Shown here: positions 16,746 through 25,733 of the stretch, piece by piece
Layout of the letters: every line of letters starts with the position of its first letter
Numbering within the stretch: position 1 is the first letter of the stretch
NCBI GenBank assembly: GCA_024692105.1
Contig: JAILMZ010000079.1
Location: forward strand, 1-38,882
Source: Saccharofermentans sp.
GTDB taxonomy: Bacteria > Bacillota_A > Clostridia > Saccharofermentanales > Saccharofermentanaceae
Length of the DNA stretch: 38,882 nucleotides
Direction: 5' to 3'
The notes under the pieces: generated by a model
The model's database searches: none
The model's input: only the letters and a program-made list of their open reading frames with translations
Told to the model about the DNA's origin: nothing
Translations under genes and position numbers: made by a program

Positions 16746-17323
16746 TCGTTCACTTCCGATTCTTTTGCCTTAATAGGCTTTACATATCTGTATACATTCC
16801 TAGGATTGAATCTTCTGAACACCTGGAACATCTCAGGCTCAAACGGGAATACGACCATGTATTTGAATTCGGGTCTGTTGACCAGTACATACCAGATGTC
16901 TTCAGTCACGGGAAAGTCTTTCTTCTCAGTTACGACAAGCTTCAATTCGGCAACACCAGAATCAGTCTTAAACCTGTCCTCGGTAACCGGACCAATATAC
17001 TCGCAATCCTTCAGGGAGAACTCGACAAGTTCGGTCCTCTTCTTCTTGCCTGAAATCTTAGAGACGTTGACGATATCGTTTACTATCTCGATCTCATACT
17101 CAACAAACTGTCTCTGGAAAAGTACCACAAAGCCCCAGATAACAAGTGCAGACACAGGGATCGATGCATAGAGCAGTTCATAAAAACCGAGAACTATCGG
17201 CACAGCAAAAAGAGCAGCGACGATCATGAGAGCCATGAAGATCAGGAGGCATCTCTTAAAAATGCCCTTCCCGCCGTCATTACGCTTGATATGTTTTTCA
17301 ATAAAAGTGTCTGATGTATACAT
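16742..17323 (-). CDS. Two-pass membrane protein, perhaps DUF6106-like
   Basis: A 193-residue protein. A short basic N-terminus is followed by two adjacent membrane segments (about 26-48 and 50-70) and a C-terminal cytoplasmic domain of about 120 residues with alternating beta strands (EYEIEIVNDIVNVSKISGKKK, VAELKLVVTEKK, WYVLVNRPEFKYMVVFPFEPEMF). The layout is reminiscent of DUF6106-type Clostridia proteins, but this was not verified. The start has only a weak ribosome binding site, and the groEL terminator lies just upstream, so it begins the long minus-strand run. Overlap with the thioesterase gene suggests a linked function. Confidence 0.55.
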   Translation of the reverse strand: MYTSDTFIEKHIKRNDGGKGIFKRCLLIFMALMIVAALFAVPIVLGFYELLYASIPVSALVIWGFVVLFQRQFVEYEIEIVNDIVNVSKISGKKKRTELVEFSLKDCEYIGPVTEDRFKTDSGVAELKLVVTEKKDFPVTEDIWYVLVNRPEFKYMVVFPFEPEMFQVFRRFNPRNVYRYVKPIKAKESEVNE

Positions 17324-17351
17324 TCTTTGTATGATAGCACACTTCTATAAT

Positions 17352-17392
17352 ATTTTTAATAAAAAGAACCCGCGCGTTATGCGTGGGTTCTT
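17352..17392 (-). terminator. Intrinsic terminator of the groES-groEL operon
   Basis: Arms AAGAACCCGCGC (17364-17375) and GCGTGGGTTCTT (17381-17392) form a 12-bp hairpin with one G-U pair. On the minus strand it is followed by TTTTTATTAAAAATATT. It lies about 185 nt after the groEL stop, beyond a repeat block and a second hairpin. Confidence 0.85.
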
Positions 17393-17410
17393 AAAATTAT
17401 CATTCTCAAC

Positions 17411-17532
17411 TAATACCTTGAGAGTGATGCTTTCGCGAACTTTTCCGCTAATACCTTGAGAGTGATGCTTTCGCGAACTTTTCCGCTCAAACACTAATTC
17501 CCTGAGAGTAACTGCTTGCGAGCGATTTCCGC
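17411..17532. repeat. 38-bp repeats downstream of groEL (two exact, one diverged)
   Basis: Copies at 17411-17448 and 17449-17486 are identical and directly tandem. A third, diverged copy of the same length lies at 17495-17532 after an 8-nt gap. Each exact copy contains the palindrome TTCGCGAA and ends in TTCCGC. The third copy supplies one arm of the hairpin that follows the groEL stop. Confidence 0.85.
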
Positions 17533-17573
17533 AGGGGCGTTAGCCCCGAGGACCTAAGCGAGCAAGTAGTTAC
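17508..17573 (-). other. Long hairpin immediately after the groEL stop codon
   Basis: Arms GTAACTGCTTGC (17508-17519) and GCAAGTAGTTAC (17562-17573) pair over 12 bp with one G-U. An inner hairpin GGGGC-GTTA-GCCCC lies at 17534-17547. The structure begins 2 nt after the groEL stop and lacks a T-tract, so it is more likely an mRNA 3'-end stabiliser, a protein-binding site or a dispersed repeat than a terminator. Confidence 0.7.
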
Positions 17574-17575
17574 GA

Positions 17576-19207
<1,632 letters not shown>

Positions 19208-19218
19208 CTACTGGTAAA

Positions 19219-19503
19219 TTACTCTACAACGGCTACAATGTCGTCCTGACGTACAACGATGTACTCTTCGCCTTCAAGCTTAACGTTCGTGCCTGCATAA
19301 TCGCGGATGATGACCTTCTGGCCAACTTCAACCTGCATCTTTATCTCGTTGCCGTCAACGATCCCACCGGGACCTACAGCGATGATCTCTGCAATCTGGG
19401 GCTTCTCCTGTGCTCCGGATGAAAGGATGATACCGCTTGAGGTTTTCTCCCCAGCCTGAAGCTTCTTTACAACTACCTTATCTGATAAAGGTTTAATAGT
19501 CAT
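19219..19503 (-). CDS. groES: Co-chaperonin GroES
   Basis: A 94-residue protein starting MTIKPLSDKVVVKKL, chosen because GGAGG lies 8 nt upstream. The upstream in-frame extension would cover the ribosome binding site and one arm of CIRCE. Characteristic features are the mobile-loop region (LQAGEKTSSGIILSSGAQEKPQIAEIIAVGPG) and the end GEEYIVVRQDDIVAVVE. It caps the GroEL ring. Expression is driven by a strong sigma-A promoter with a CIRCE operator, so heat-shock control by HrcA is expected (hrcA is not in the window). Confidence 0.97.
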   Translation of the reverse strand: MTIKPLSDKVVVKKLQAGEKTSSGIILSSGAQEKPQIAEIIAVGPGGIVDGNEIKMQVEVGQKVIIRDYAGTNVKLEGEEYIVVRQDDIVAVVE

Positions 19504-19528
19504 ATGTAAGACCTCCAATACTAAAAAA

Positions 19529-19569
19529 TTGTGGTTAGCACTCATAAAGGTCGAGTGCTAAACCACAAC
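19529..19569. promoter_or_regulatory. CIRCE operator (HrcA binding site)
   Basis: Perfect consensus TTAGCACTC (19535-19543), 9-nt spacer, GAGTGCTAA (19553-19561). The dyad extends outward as TTGTGG/CCACAA with a one-base bulge. It lies just downstream of the groES -10, covering the transcription start and early leader, the usual position for HrcA repression. Confidence 0.97.
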
Positions 19570-19571
19570 TA

Positions 19572-19600
19572 AATATAGTTCAGTCTTATATGTATGTCAA
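19572..19600 (-). promoter_or_regulatory. Sigma-A promoter of groES-groEL
   Basis: Minus strand TTGACA (19595-19600), exactly 17 nt, then TATATT (19572-19577). It lies about 70 nt before the groES start, with CIRCE between. Confidence 0.9.
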
Positions 19601-19626
19601 TACGAATATCAAAAAAAGTCAAAAAC

Positions 19627-21063
19627 TTACGGAATCTTCAGAAGATCCTCGAGAGGCGTGTCGTCCAGAGTCGGACACTTATCGTCGCTCGGTGCATGTT
19701 TAGGCAGCGTTACCTCATCAAATTCGGTCGTCTCGCCGTAGAGGAACATCTGTACATAAGGGATCTCTGCATTCCAGTTCTGTCTGATCGACCACTCGTC
19801 TCCATACATGCCGCAGTTAAAGAATCCGTCCATGGGAAGCTGCAGATACTGCATGTTGAGATTCTTGACCGTAGGCAGGAAATCGAATGCATAACTCTCG
19901 ATATCTGACTGAGGGATGTTCGTTACGATGCATTCGAGGATATCGTCCATTGCGGCGAGCTTGCCTGTCGAATCAAGTGCCATGTACTGCTTGAGAAGGC
20001 TCTGGAGGACTTCCTCCTGTCTCGACATTCTCTCGTAGTCACCGTCACCGGAATATCTGTTACGTGCATAACCGACCGCCTGGATACCGTTGAGCCATAC
20101 GCCGTTACCCGTATTCGTAATGGGTGTCGCATTGTCATAGAGCTCGGCAATGTATGTGTTGGCGATGGATGCCTCAGCCGATGTAACGTCGCAGTAAACA
20201 CCGCCGACCGCATCAATTACCTTGGCCATGTTATAGAAGTTAACATAAGCATATCCGTCGATATCGATCCTGAGCTGGTTCTGAACTGCCTCAACAAGGA
20301 GGTCAGGACCGCCGTAGGACATTGCGGCATTGATCTTCTGGGCATAAGAATAACCCGGGAAGTATGCATAAGAGTCACGCGCGATGGATACGAGCTTGAT
20401 CGTGCCGTTCTTGCTGTCCAAAGACATGATCATGATAACGTCAGAGCGAGAACCCTTCTCTGAAGAAGCATAGTTCTTGGATCTTGAGTCGATACCGATG
20501 AGCAGGATGTTGACTACCTTCTCATCCTGGATAACTTCGAACTCTGTCGTCTCCGTAACATCGGAAAGAGCGACTGTGTTACCTGATTCATCAACGATAG
20601 TAATGATTGCATCTTCAGTTACATAAGTAACCTTATTGAACAGATAATCCTTGTACCAGTATGCAAACGCGATTACGCCGACTACCACGCCCAGGATACC
20701 TGCAACGATACCAAAGATGATCCTCTTTCTGATCCTCTTCTTGCGCTTTTCCTCATACATAGCCTTCTTGGACTTGTACGGAAGCGCGCCTACCGAAGGA
20801 TCGACCGGAGGTGCGGAAGGTGCCTGCTTCTTCTGGATATCGGAATAACGCAGTTCCGCGAAATTGATGGTGTCACCGGAAGGTTCCGCTACAGATGACT
20901 GTTTAACGGAAGGTTCAGCAAGAGAAGATCCGTTTATGCCCGGATCCAAAAGTTCATCCTTGGGGAAATTGCTGTCTGCAGGCTCGATATTACCGGGTCT
21001 TACGGCAGGCATATTCTCCCTATTTATGTCATTATTAAACTGAAGGTCGTTATTATCGTCCAT
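19627..21063 (-). CDS. LytR-CpsA-Psr (LCP) family wall-polymer ligase
   Basis: A 478-residue protein with a long disordered cytoplasmic start (1-100), a basic stretch KRKKRIRKR, one membrane segment (about 115-136) and an extracellular LCP domain (about 184-420). LCP hallmarks visible are NILLIGIDSR, GSRSDVIMIMSLD with R206 and D208, SIARDSY with R229 and D230, KINAAMSYGGP, and the GYARNRYSGDGDYERMSRQ motif. LCP enzymes transfer undecaprenyl-linked glycopolymers to peptidoglycan outside the membrane. A promoter lies in the 40-nt gap after galE. The gene ends just before the groES promoter with no obvious terminator. The exact polymer substrate is unknown. Confidence 0.93.
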   Translation of the reverse strand: MDDNNDLQFNNDINRENMPAVRPGNIEPADSNFPKDELLDPGINGSSLAEPSVKQSSVAEPSGDTINFAELRYSDIQKKQAPSAPPVDPSVGALPYKSKKAMYEEKRKKRIRKRIIFGIVAGILGVVVGVIAFAYWYKDYLFNKVTYVTEDAIITIVDESGNTVALSDVTETTEFEVIQDEKVVNILLIGIDSRSKNYASSEKGSRSDVIMIMSLDSKNGTIKLVSIARDSYAYFPGYSYAQKINAAMSYGGPDLLVEAVQNQLRIDIDGYAYVNFYNMAKVIDAVGGVYCDVTSAEASIANTYIAELYDNATPITNTGNGVWLNGIQAVGYARNRYSGDGDYERMSRQEEVLQSLLKQYMALDSTGKLAAMDDILECIVTNIPQSDIESYAFDFLPTVKNLNMQYLQLPMDGFFNCGMYGDEWSIRQNWNAEIPYVQMFLYGETTEFDEVTLPKHAPSDDKCPTLDDTPLEDLLKIP

Positions 21064-21086
21064 GTTTATGCTCCCACAGAAAACTA

Positions 21087-21114
21087 ATTATAACAAATAT
21101 AACTTAATCGGCAA
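21087..21114 (-). promoter_or_regulatory. Probable promoter of the LCP gene
   Basis: Minus strand TTGCCG (21109-21114, inside the end of galE), 16-nt spacer, perfect TATAAT (21087-21092). The -10 is 23 nt before the LCP start codon, so the leader is very short. Confidence 0.5.
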
Positions 21115-22126
21115 GACCGTTGGGATTCATCGTCTGCCACTTCCAGCAGGACGAGCACATCTCATCGATACCGTATTTCGCCTTGAACCCGAGTTCCTTC
21201 TCGGCCTTCTCGGTCGAAGCATAACAAACGGCGATATCTCCGGGCCTTCTGTCTCCGAAAACATGCTTTATCTCATGTCCGCACGCCTTCTCGAAAGCAG
21301 CAACTGCTTCCTTTACGGAAGTACCCTTGCCTGTACCAAGGTTGAAAAGGCAGACATTCTCGTCTGTCTTGGAGAGATACTCGATCGCCTTAACATGTCC
21401 GTCAGCAAGATCACAGACATGGATATAGTCTCTCAGGCATGTTCCGTCAGGTGTGTCATAGTCATCACCGAATACAGTGAGACACTCAAGAGTGCCGCCT
21501 GCAACTTTTGAGATATAAGGGAAAAGATTGTTGGGGATGCCTCTGGGATCTTCGCCGATGAGGCCGCTCTCGTGCGCACCTACGGGATTGAAATATCTCA
21601 AAAGGCATACTTTCACATCGGGATTCGCAGCAGCGAAATCTCTAAGTATCTGCTCGATCATCCACTTTGTCCATCCGTAAGGATTCGTGCAGACACCGAG
21701 AGGAGATTCCTCCGTGAAAGGAACAGCCTCGCTCATGCCGTAAACTGTCGCAGATGAACTGAATACGAGTTTGCCTACCTTGAATTCAGCCATCAGTTCG
21801 GCAACCGTAATGGCGCTCATAATATTATTCTTATAGTATTCAAGCGGAATGCGCACAGACTCTCCGACAGCTTTGAGTCCGGCAAAATGAATGACGCTGT
21901 CGATCTTGTTCTCTTCGAAGACTTTCCTTAAAGCCTGCTTGTCACAGCAGTCGACATTATAGAACTTGAAGGTCTTTCCGGTAATCTTCTCGAGCCTTCT
22001 TTGAACTTCCATCTTACTGTTAGAAAGGTTATCGGCGATAACTACATCATAGCCGCTTTCAGAAAGGGCGATAACCGTATGAGAACCGATATATCCGTTA
22101 CCGCCTGTTACAAGTACTGTGGGCAT
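21104..22126 (-). CDS. galE: UDP-glucose 4-epimerase
   Basis: A 340-residue extended short-chain dehydrogenase. The NAD motif TGGNGYIGSHT is at 7-17, NVDCCD near 57-62, and the catalytic residues are S125 (SSSATVYG), Y150 and K154 (NPYGWTK). LRYFNPVGAHESG and DYIHVCDLADGH complete the GalE pattern. It interconverts UDP-glucose and UDP-galactose, supplying sugars for the cell envelope or galactose use. AGGAG lies 5 nt before the ATG. It is divergent from the two-component genes (127-nt gap) and followed by the LCP wall-polymer gene, which fits a cell-surface glycan role. Confidence 0.95.
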   Translation of the reverse strand: MPTVLVTGGNGYIGSHTVIALSESGYDVVIADNLSNSKMEVQRRLEKITGKTFKFYNVDCCDKQALRKVFEENKIDSVIHFAGLKAVGESVRIPLEYYKNNIMSAITVAELMAEFKVGKLVFSSSATVYGMSEAVPFTEESPLGVCTNPYGWTKWMIEQILRDFAAANPDVKVCLLRYFNPVGAHESGLIGEDPRGIPNNLFPYISKVAGGTLECLTVFGDDYDTPDGTCLRDYIHVCDLADGHVKAIEYLSKTDENVCLFNLGTGKGTSVKEAVAAFEKACGHEIKHVFGDRRPGDIAVCYASTEKAEKELGFKAKYGIDEMCSSCWKWQTMNPNGLAD

Positions 22127-22253
22127 AATTACTCCTTATATAATTTTTTCCGTTGTTATTTAACCACAAACAATATATTTAATAAACAATTCCCTCACAT
22201 TTACACCAATTTAATCTACAAACATGAAACATATTGATTAAAATGGATTCTGT

Positions 22254-22985
22254 ATGGACAAGATTATTTATATTGCAGACGACGACAACAACATCAGAAA
22301 TCTCCTCAAGTCTTTCCTTGAGAGAGAACAATTCATCGTAATGGGATTTCCCACCGGCGACGAACTCCTTGACAGATTCAAGGATTCACCTTGCGACCTC
22401 GTTATACTGGACGTAATGATGCCGGGCCATGACGGGTTCTTTATCTTAAAGGAACTCCGTAAGATATCCAACGTTCCGATAATCATGCTTACCGCGAAGG
22501 ATTCCGATGCGGACTATATCCAGGGCCTTGACCTGGGAAGCGACGACTATTTCACAAAGCCGTTCTCCCCCATCAAGCTTGTTACAAAGGCCAAGTCCAT
22601 CCTCAAGCGTCAGGAAGATCTTACAGGTAAGTCTTCCGACAAGCCCGATAACGGCGAGGAACTTGTTTTCGCGGACATCATCATCAACAGGAAGACAAAA
22701 GAAGCTACCAAGAACGGCAAGCCCTTCCCTCTTACTCCGAATGAATATCAGCTTTTGACATATCTCATCATCAACTCTGACCGCGCTGTACCGAGAGCCG
22801 AGCTTCTCGATAAGATCTGGGGATACGAGACACAGGTTGAGACAAGAGTTGCGGACGATACGGTTAAGCGACTCCGTAAGAAGATCCAGGATTCCTCTGC
22901 TAAGATTGCTACAGTCTGGGGTTACGGTTTCCGTCTTGTAGACAGGAATTTCACTCCCGATGACGGTGATCAAGACGACGAGTAA
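22254..22985 (+). CDS. OmpR-family response regulator
   Basis: A 243-residue protein. The receiver domain (1-120) has the acidic pocket ADDD at 8-11, the phosphorylation site D53 in VILDVMMPGHDG, the conserved Thr in MLTAKD, and Lys in YFTKPFSP. The C-terminal winged-helix DNA-binding domain (about 140-235) shows LTPNEYQLLTYLI...RAELLDKIWG...RVADDTVKRLRKKI. The start has only a modest ribosome binding site (GGATT). Its stop overlaps the kinase ATG by one base (TAATG), so kinase and regulator are translationally coupled. It is the first plus-strand gene after argH. Target genes are unknown; the divergent galE is one candidate. Confidence 0.94.
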   Translation: MDKIIYIADDDNNIRNLLKSFLEREQFIVMGFPTGDELLDRFKDSPCDLVILDVMMPGHDGFFILKELRKISNVPIIMLTAKDSDADYIQGLDLGSDDYFTKPFSPIKLVTKAKSILKRQEDLTGKSSDKPDNGEELVFADIIINRKTKEATKNGKPFPLTPNEYQLLTYLIINSDRAVPRAELLDKIWGYETQVETRVADDTVKRLRKKIQDSSAKIATVWGYGFRLVDRNFTPDDGDQDDE

Positions 22986-24550
22986 TGTCTTCTTCATCCG
23001 GCGCACCCAATAAAAAGAAATACACCCGCAACAAATCCGCCATTAGGATTCCGATATCACTGCACTTCTTCGTTGCATCGATACTTGTCATCGTTGTCGT
23101 TGTCGGCACGATGTACTTCTATATTCAATCGATCATTACCAGTTATATCGAGAACGAGTGCGAAGCCAGACTCGAGACAGCCGTCAGTTCCTGCCTCAAC
23201 TTCAACGAAGCTTTCCGTACGCAGATCGACCTTGAAGACGACAGATCCGACGAGAACATCCAGGCTTACCTGCTCAACTCGATCGCTTCGGCAGCCGACC
23301 TTTCCAACCAGGCAACGATCGTTCTCTACACATATCAGGATGGTTTCCCTGACAGTCTTACACTGCTTTGGCCGAGTCCCGATTATTCAGTCTCCTACTA
23401 CAATTCGGCTTATGGTGTAGTCAGTCAGGTAATCGGCGAAGGCGGTCACAAGAAGATCGGAGCAACAGAGAAGATCGAGATAGACGGAAGCTATATCTAC
23501 TACCGCTCTCTTAAGATTGAAGGCGAAGGTGATCTTTCTTACGACCTGGACAACTACTACATGCTCGTCTATGTCAATTCAAGAACCTACTATTCCTTCA
23601 CCGCTGCTATCATGCTCGCGATGATCCAGGCTGCGTTCATCTCCCTCCTGATCGCCGGTTTCTTAAGCCTTGTTGCCACTTACCCGCTTCTGCGTTCCAC
23701 GCGCAAGCTGTCCAAATTCGCATCACGTATCGCAAAAGGAGACTTCAATCCGATCACCGGCCACATAGTATCGCGGGAACTTTCCGGACTCGGCGATGTC
23801 ATGAACCAAATGGCATACAAACTCGAAGAGACAGACGTCGAGCAGAAGACCTTCTTCCAGAATGCTTCGCATGAGCTAAGAACGCCTCTCATGTCCATCC
23901 AGGGTTATGCCGAAGGTATCAAATGCGGAGTCTTCGAAGACGAACAGTCCAAAGAAGACGCCATCAACGTCATCATCGACGAGACCGAGAGACTTTCCAA
24001 CCTCGTAGAGAACCTGCTATCCATCTCAAAGATGGATATGTCCAAGAGCGGCAGTTATGAGGTCCAGAAGAAACTAACGGATGTCGAGAAACTCTGCGAG
24101 ACAGTCATCGACCGTGTCCGCGGCAACTTCATCCATACGGACAAAGACATCGTCAATGACATCGTCTGCAACGGTCTTTATATCTACGCCAACGAGAACG
24201 ACATGCTGCGCTGCCTTGAGAACATCTTCTCCAACTGTCTCAGGTACTGCACAACTTCCGTAAAGTTCATATGCAAGCCTGATAAAGAAATGCGCTATAT
24301 CATCTTCAAGATCTCAGACGACGGTCCGGGTATCGCGGAAGATGTATTGCCGCACCTTTTCGAGAGATTCTCCAAGGGTTCAGACGGTAAGCACGGTATC
24401 GGTCTCGCCCTCGCGAAAGCTATCGTCTCAGAACACGGCGGACGCATCATAGCCTACAACAAGACTGAAGGCGGTGCCTGCTTTGAGATCGCTATCCCTC
24501 TTACTGAGAAGATCGACCAGTTCACATTGATCAACAAGAACCGCAATTAA
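22985..24550 (+). CDS. Membrane sensor histidine kinase
   Basis: A 521-residue kinase. TM1 is at about 26-48, an extracellular sensor region at about 49-205 (acidic, Tyr-rich, no recognised ligand domain), and TM2 at about 206-230. A HAMP-like linker follows to about 285, then the HisKA box NASHELRTPLMSIQGYAEG with phospho-acceptor H296. The HATPase domain has the N box (NDMLRCLENIFSNCLRYC), G1 box DDGPGIAEDVLPHLFERF and G2 box GKHGIGLALAKAIVSEHGG. It should phosphorylate the coupled OmpR-type regulator. The stop codon overlaps the stop of the convergent minus-strand gene inside a small hairpin loop. Confidence 0.94.
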   Translation: MSSSSGAPNKKKYTRNKSAIRIPISLHFFVASILVIVVVVGTMYFYIQSIITSYIENECEARLETAVSSCLNFNEAFRTQIDLEDDRSDENIQAYLLNSIASAADLSNQATIVLYTYQDGFPDSLTLLWPSPDYSVSYYNSAYGVVSQVIGEGGHKKIGATEKIEIDGSYIYYRSLKIEGEGDLSYDLDNYYMLVYVNSRTYYSFTAAIMLAMIQAAFISLLIAGFLSLVATYPLLRSTRKLSKFASRIAKGDFNPITGHIVSRELSGLGDVMNQMAYKLEETDVEQKTFFQNASHELRTPLMSIQGYAEGIKCGVFEDEQSKEDAINVIIDETERLSNLVENLLSISKMDMSKSGSYEVQKKLTDVEKLCETVIDRVRGNFIHTDKDIVNDIVCNGLYIYANENDMLRCLENIFSNCLRYCTTSVKFICKPDKEMRYIIFKISDDGPGIAEDVLPHLFERFSKGSDGKHGIGLALAKAIVSEHGGRIIAYNKTEGGACFEIAIPLTEKIDQFTLINKNRN

Positions 24551-24559
24551 GCTGCGGTT
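24539..24559. terminator. Small hairpin spanning overlapping convergent stop codons
   Basis: Arms AACCGCA (24539-24545) and TGCGGTT (24553-24559) with loop ATTAAGC. The loop holds the TAA stop codons of both the kinase (24548-24550) and the convergent gene (24547-24549). It has no T-tract, so terminator activity is uncertain. Confidence 0.4.
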
Positions 24560-25323
24560 GCTCCCTCACGCCAACCGGGCGGGTCTTTAAGTGCCATCTC
24601 TATCGACATCATAATCTGTAGTTCCAAGTTCTCAGAATCAAATTCATAAGGATTGGGAACGAAGATATAAATAATATCCTGATTCTGTCGAAGCCCGGTG
24701 TTTGAACAATCCACGATCTTCTGATAATTCCGCTGCATGTAATCAGATTTATCCGGCATTCCCATTATCTCAAGATATATCGAGAAATCTGCAAGTTCGC
24801 ATCCGATCAAACCATCAAGGGAGTAAGTCGTATTATCATTCACCTTCAGCGGAACCTCGCTCTTATACTTCAGGCCAAGATTCTTGCTTACGATAACTGC
24901 CAGCACTTCGTTCTTTGAATAGTAAGTCTTACCTTTATAAACTATCGGGAATTTCGGTGGTCTCGGATTCGTATCCTCAGGCGAGTTCTCGAAAAATGCA
25001 TAGTCCAGCTTCCGCCCTGACTTATAAGGCATCTCGTATAGCGGAGGCTTATAGTTATAGTGACTGTACCATTGATTCAAGTGATCATCTAGTTGGTGTT
25101 TCAGCCTGTTATAGTTCTCGATCTGCGGAAGAAGAAGCCTTCCTTTTTGGGAATCGACATAATGGCATTCCTTATGCTTATTTGTAGTATTGGGATTGTC
25201 AGGGTTATGTGAAATGTAGATGCAGGGCCTACCTTTACAAGTTCCTAACGTTCCGGCAATTGAATTATCCAATTGGTATTTAATTGCCGATATAGCAAGA
25301 CAACAGAGCTTCGGGAAAAACAT
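24547..25323 (-). CDS. Uncharacterised protein, possible divergent PD-(D/E)XK nuclease fold
   Basis: A 258-residue soluble protein preceded by a strong AGGAGG site 7 nt from the ATG. No family was firmly recognised. The first 65 residues are Cys- and His-bearing. From about 128 there is a pattern YKGKTYYSKNEVLAVIVSKNLGLKYKSEVPL (SKxE at 136-139, E156), then D170, then YLEIMGM with E185 and QKI with K202. This order resembles PD-(D/E)XK-like domains found in many uncharacterised Clostridia proteins (YxSKsE...YEvPL...D...iEhfGm...K). Catalytic competence is uncertain because the usual PDF motif reads SLDG here. It is convergent with the kinase, stops overlapping. The 410-nt upstream region holds 73-bp repeats. 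Confidence 0.55.
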   Translation of the reverse strand: MFFPKLCCLAISAIKYQLDNSIAGTLGTCKGRPCIYISHNPDNPNTTNKHKECHYVDSQKGRLLLPQIENYNRLKHQLDDHLNQWYSHYNYKPPLYEMPYKSGRKLDYAFFENSPEDTNPRPPKFPIVYKGKTYYSKNEVLAVIVSKNLGLKYKSEVPLKVNDNTTYSLDGLIGCELADFSIYLEIMGMPDKSDYMQRNYQKIVDCSNTGLRQNQDIIYIFVPNPYEFDSENLELQIMMSIEMALKDPPGWREGATAA

Positions 25324-25373
25324 ATCATATCCTCCTTTTCAATATGATACTTGCTTAAACTCCCGAAAAACCT

Positions 25374-25399
25374 GACAAAAACCGACAAAAACCGACAAA
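25374..25399. repeat. Short tandem repeat upstream of the unknown protein gene
   Basis: The 10-bp unit AAAAACCGAC occurs twice in tandem, preceded by a one-base-longer variant AAAAACCTGAC. It lies about 50 nt upstream of the 24547-25323 gene, between that gene and the 73-bp repeats. Confidence 0.6.
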
Positions 25400-25415
25400 T
25401 GGCGTTAGGAGCCTG

Positions 25416-25668
25416 ATTATCCGCTTAAACATCCGCTACTTAGCGGATATTACCAGCGGATTATAAGCTTGCTGGCTTCAAATGGGTCATTATCCGCTCA
25501 TGTATCCGCTACTTAGCGGATATTACCGGCGGATTATTAGCTTGCCGGATTCAAATTGGTCATTATCCGCTCATATATCCGCTACTTGGCGGATATTACT
25601 AGCGGATTATTGGCTTTCAGGTTGCAAAATGGTCATTATCCGCTCATATATCCGCTACTTAGCGGATT
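25416..25668. repeat. 73-bp tandem repeat array, 3.5 copies, with internal dyads
   Basis: Units at 25416-25488, 25489-25561 and 25562-25634 are each exactly 73 bp; a 34-bp partial fourth unit follows (25635-25668). Every full unit holds two ATCCGCT and two (A/G)GCGGAT heptamers, giving an inner hairpin (loop ACTT) and an outer one. An alternative CCAGC/GCTGG helix in unit 1 becomes CCGGC/GCCGG in unit 2, a compensatory change. The whole unit repeats, so this is not a CRISPR array. No gene is seen here. Confidence 0.92.
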
Positions 25669-25679
25669 CTCAGCCAGAT

Positions 25680-25710
25680 ATAAAAACGGAGCTGCCAAAC
25701 GACAGCCCCG
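25680..25710 (-). terminator. Terminator of pnp
   Basis: On the minus strand, CGGGGCTG and CAGCTCCG (plus-strand positions 25703-25710 and 25687-25694) pair over 8 bp with one G-U, 8-nt loop, then TTTTTATAT. It starts 24 nt after the pnp stop. Confidence 0.85.
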
Positions 25711-25733
25711 CAATAGTTCAAATATAGAAGTTA

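Noticed and set aside
15948..17171. 407-residue open frame on the plus strand
   Set aside because: Antisense to the thioesterase and its coupled membrane protein gene, whose motifs are clear; the antisense protein shows no recognisable domain.
25416..25668. CRISPR array
   Set aside because: The entire 73-bp unit repeats, there are no unique spacers between constant repeats, and no cas gene is present.
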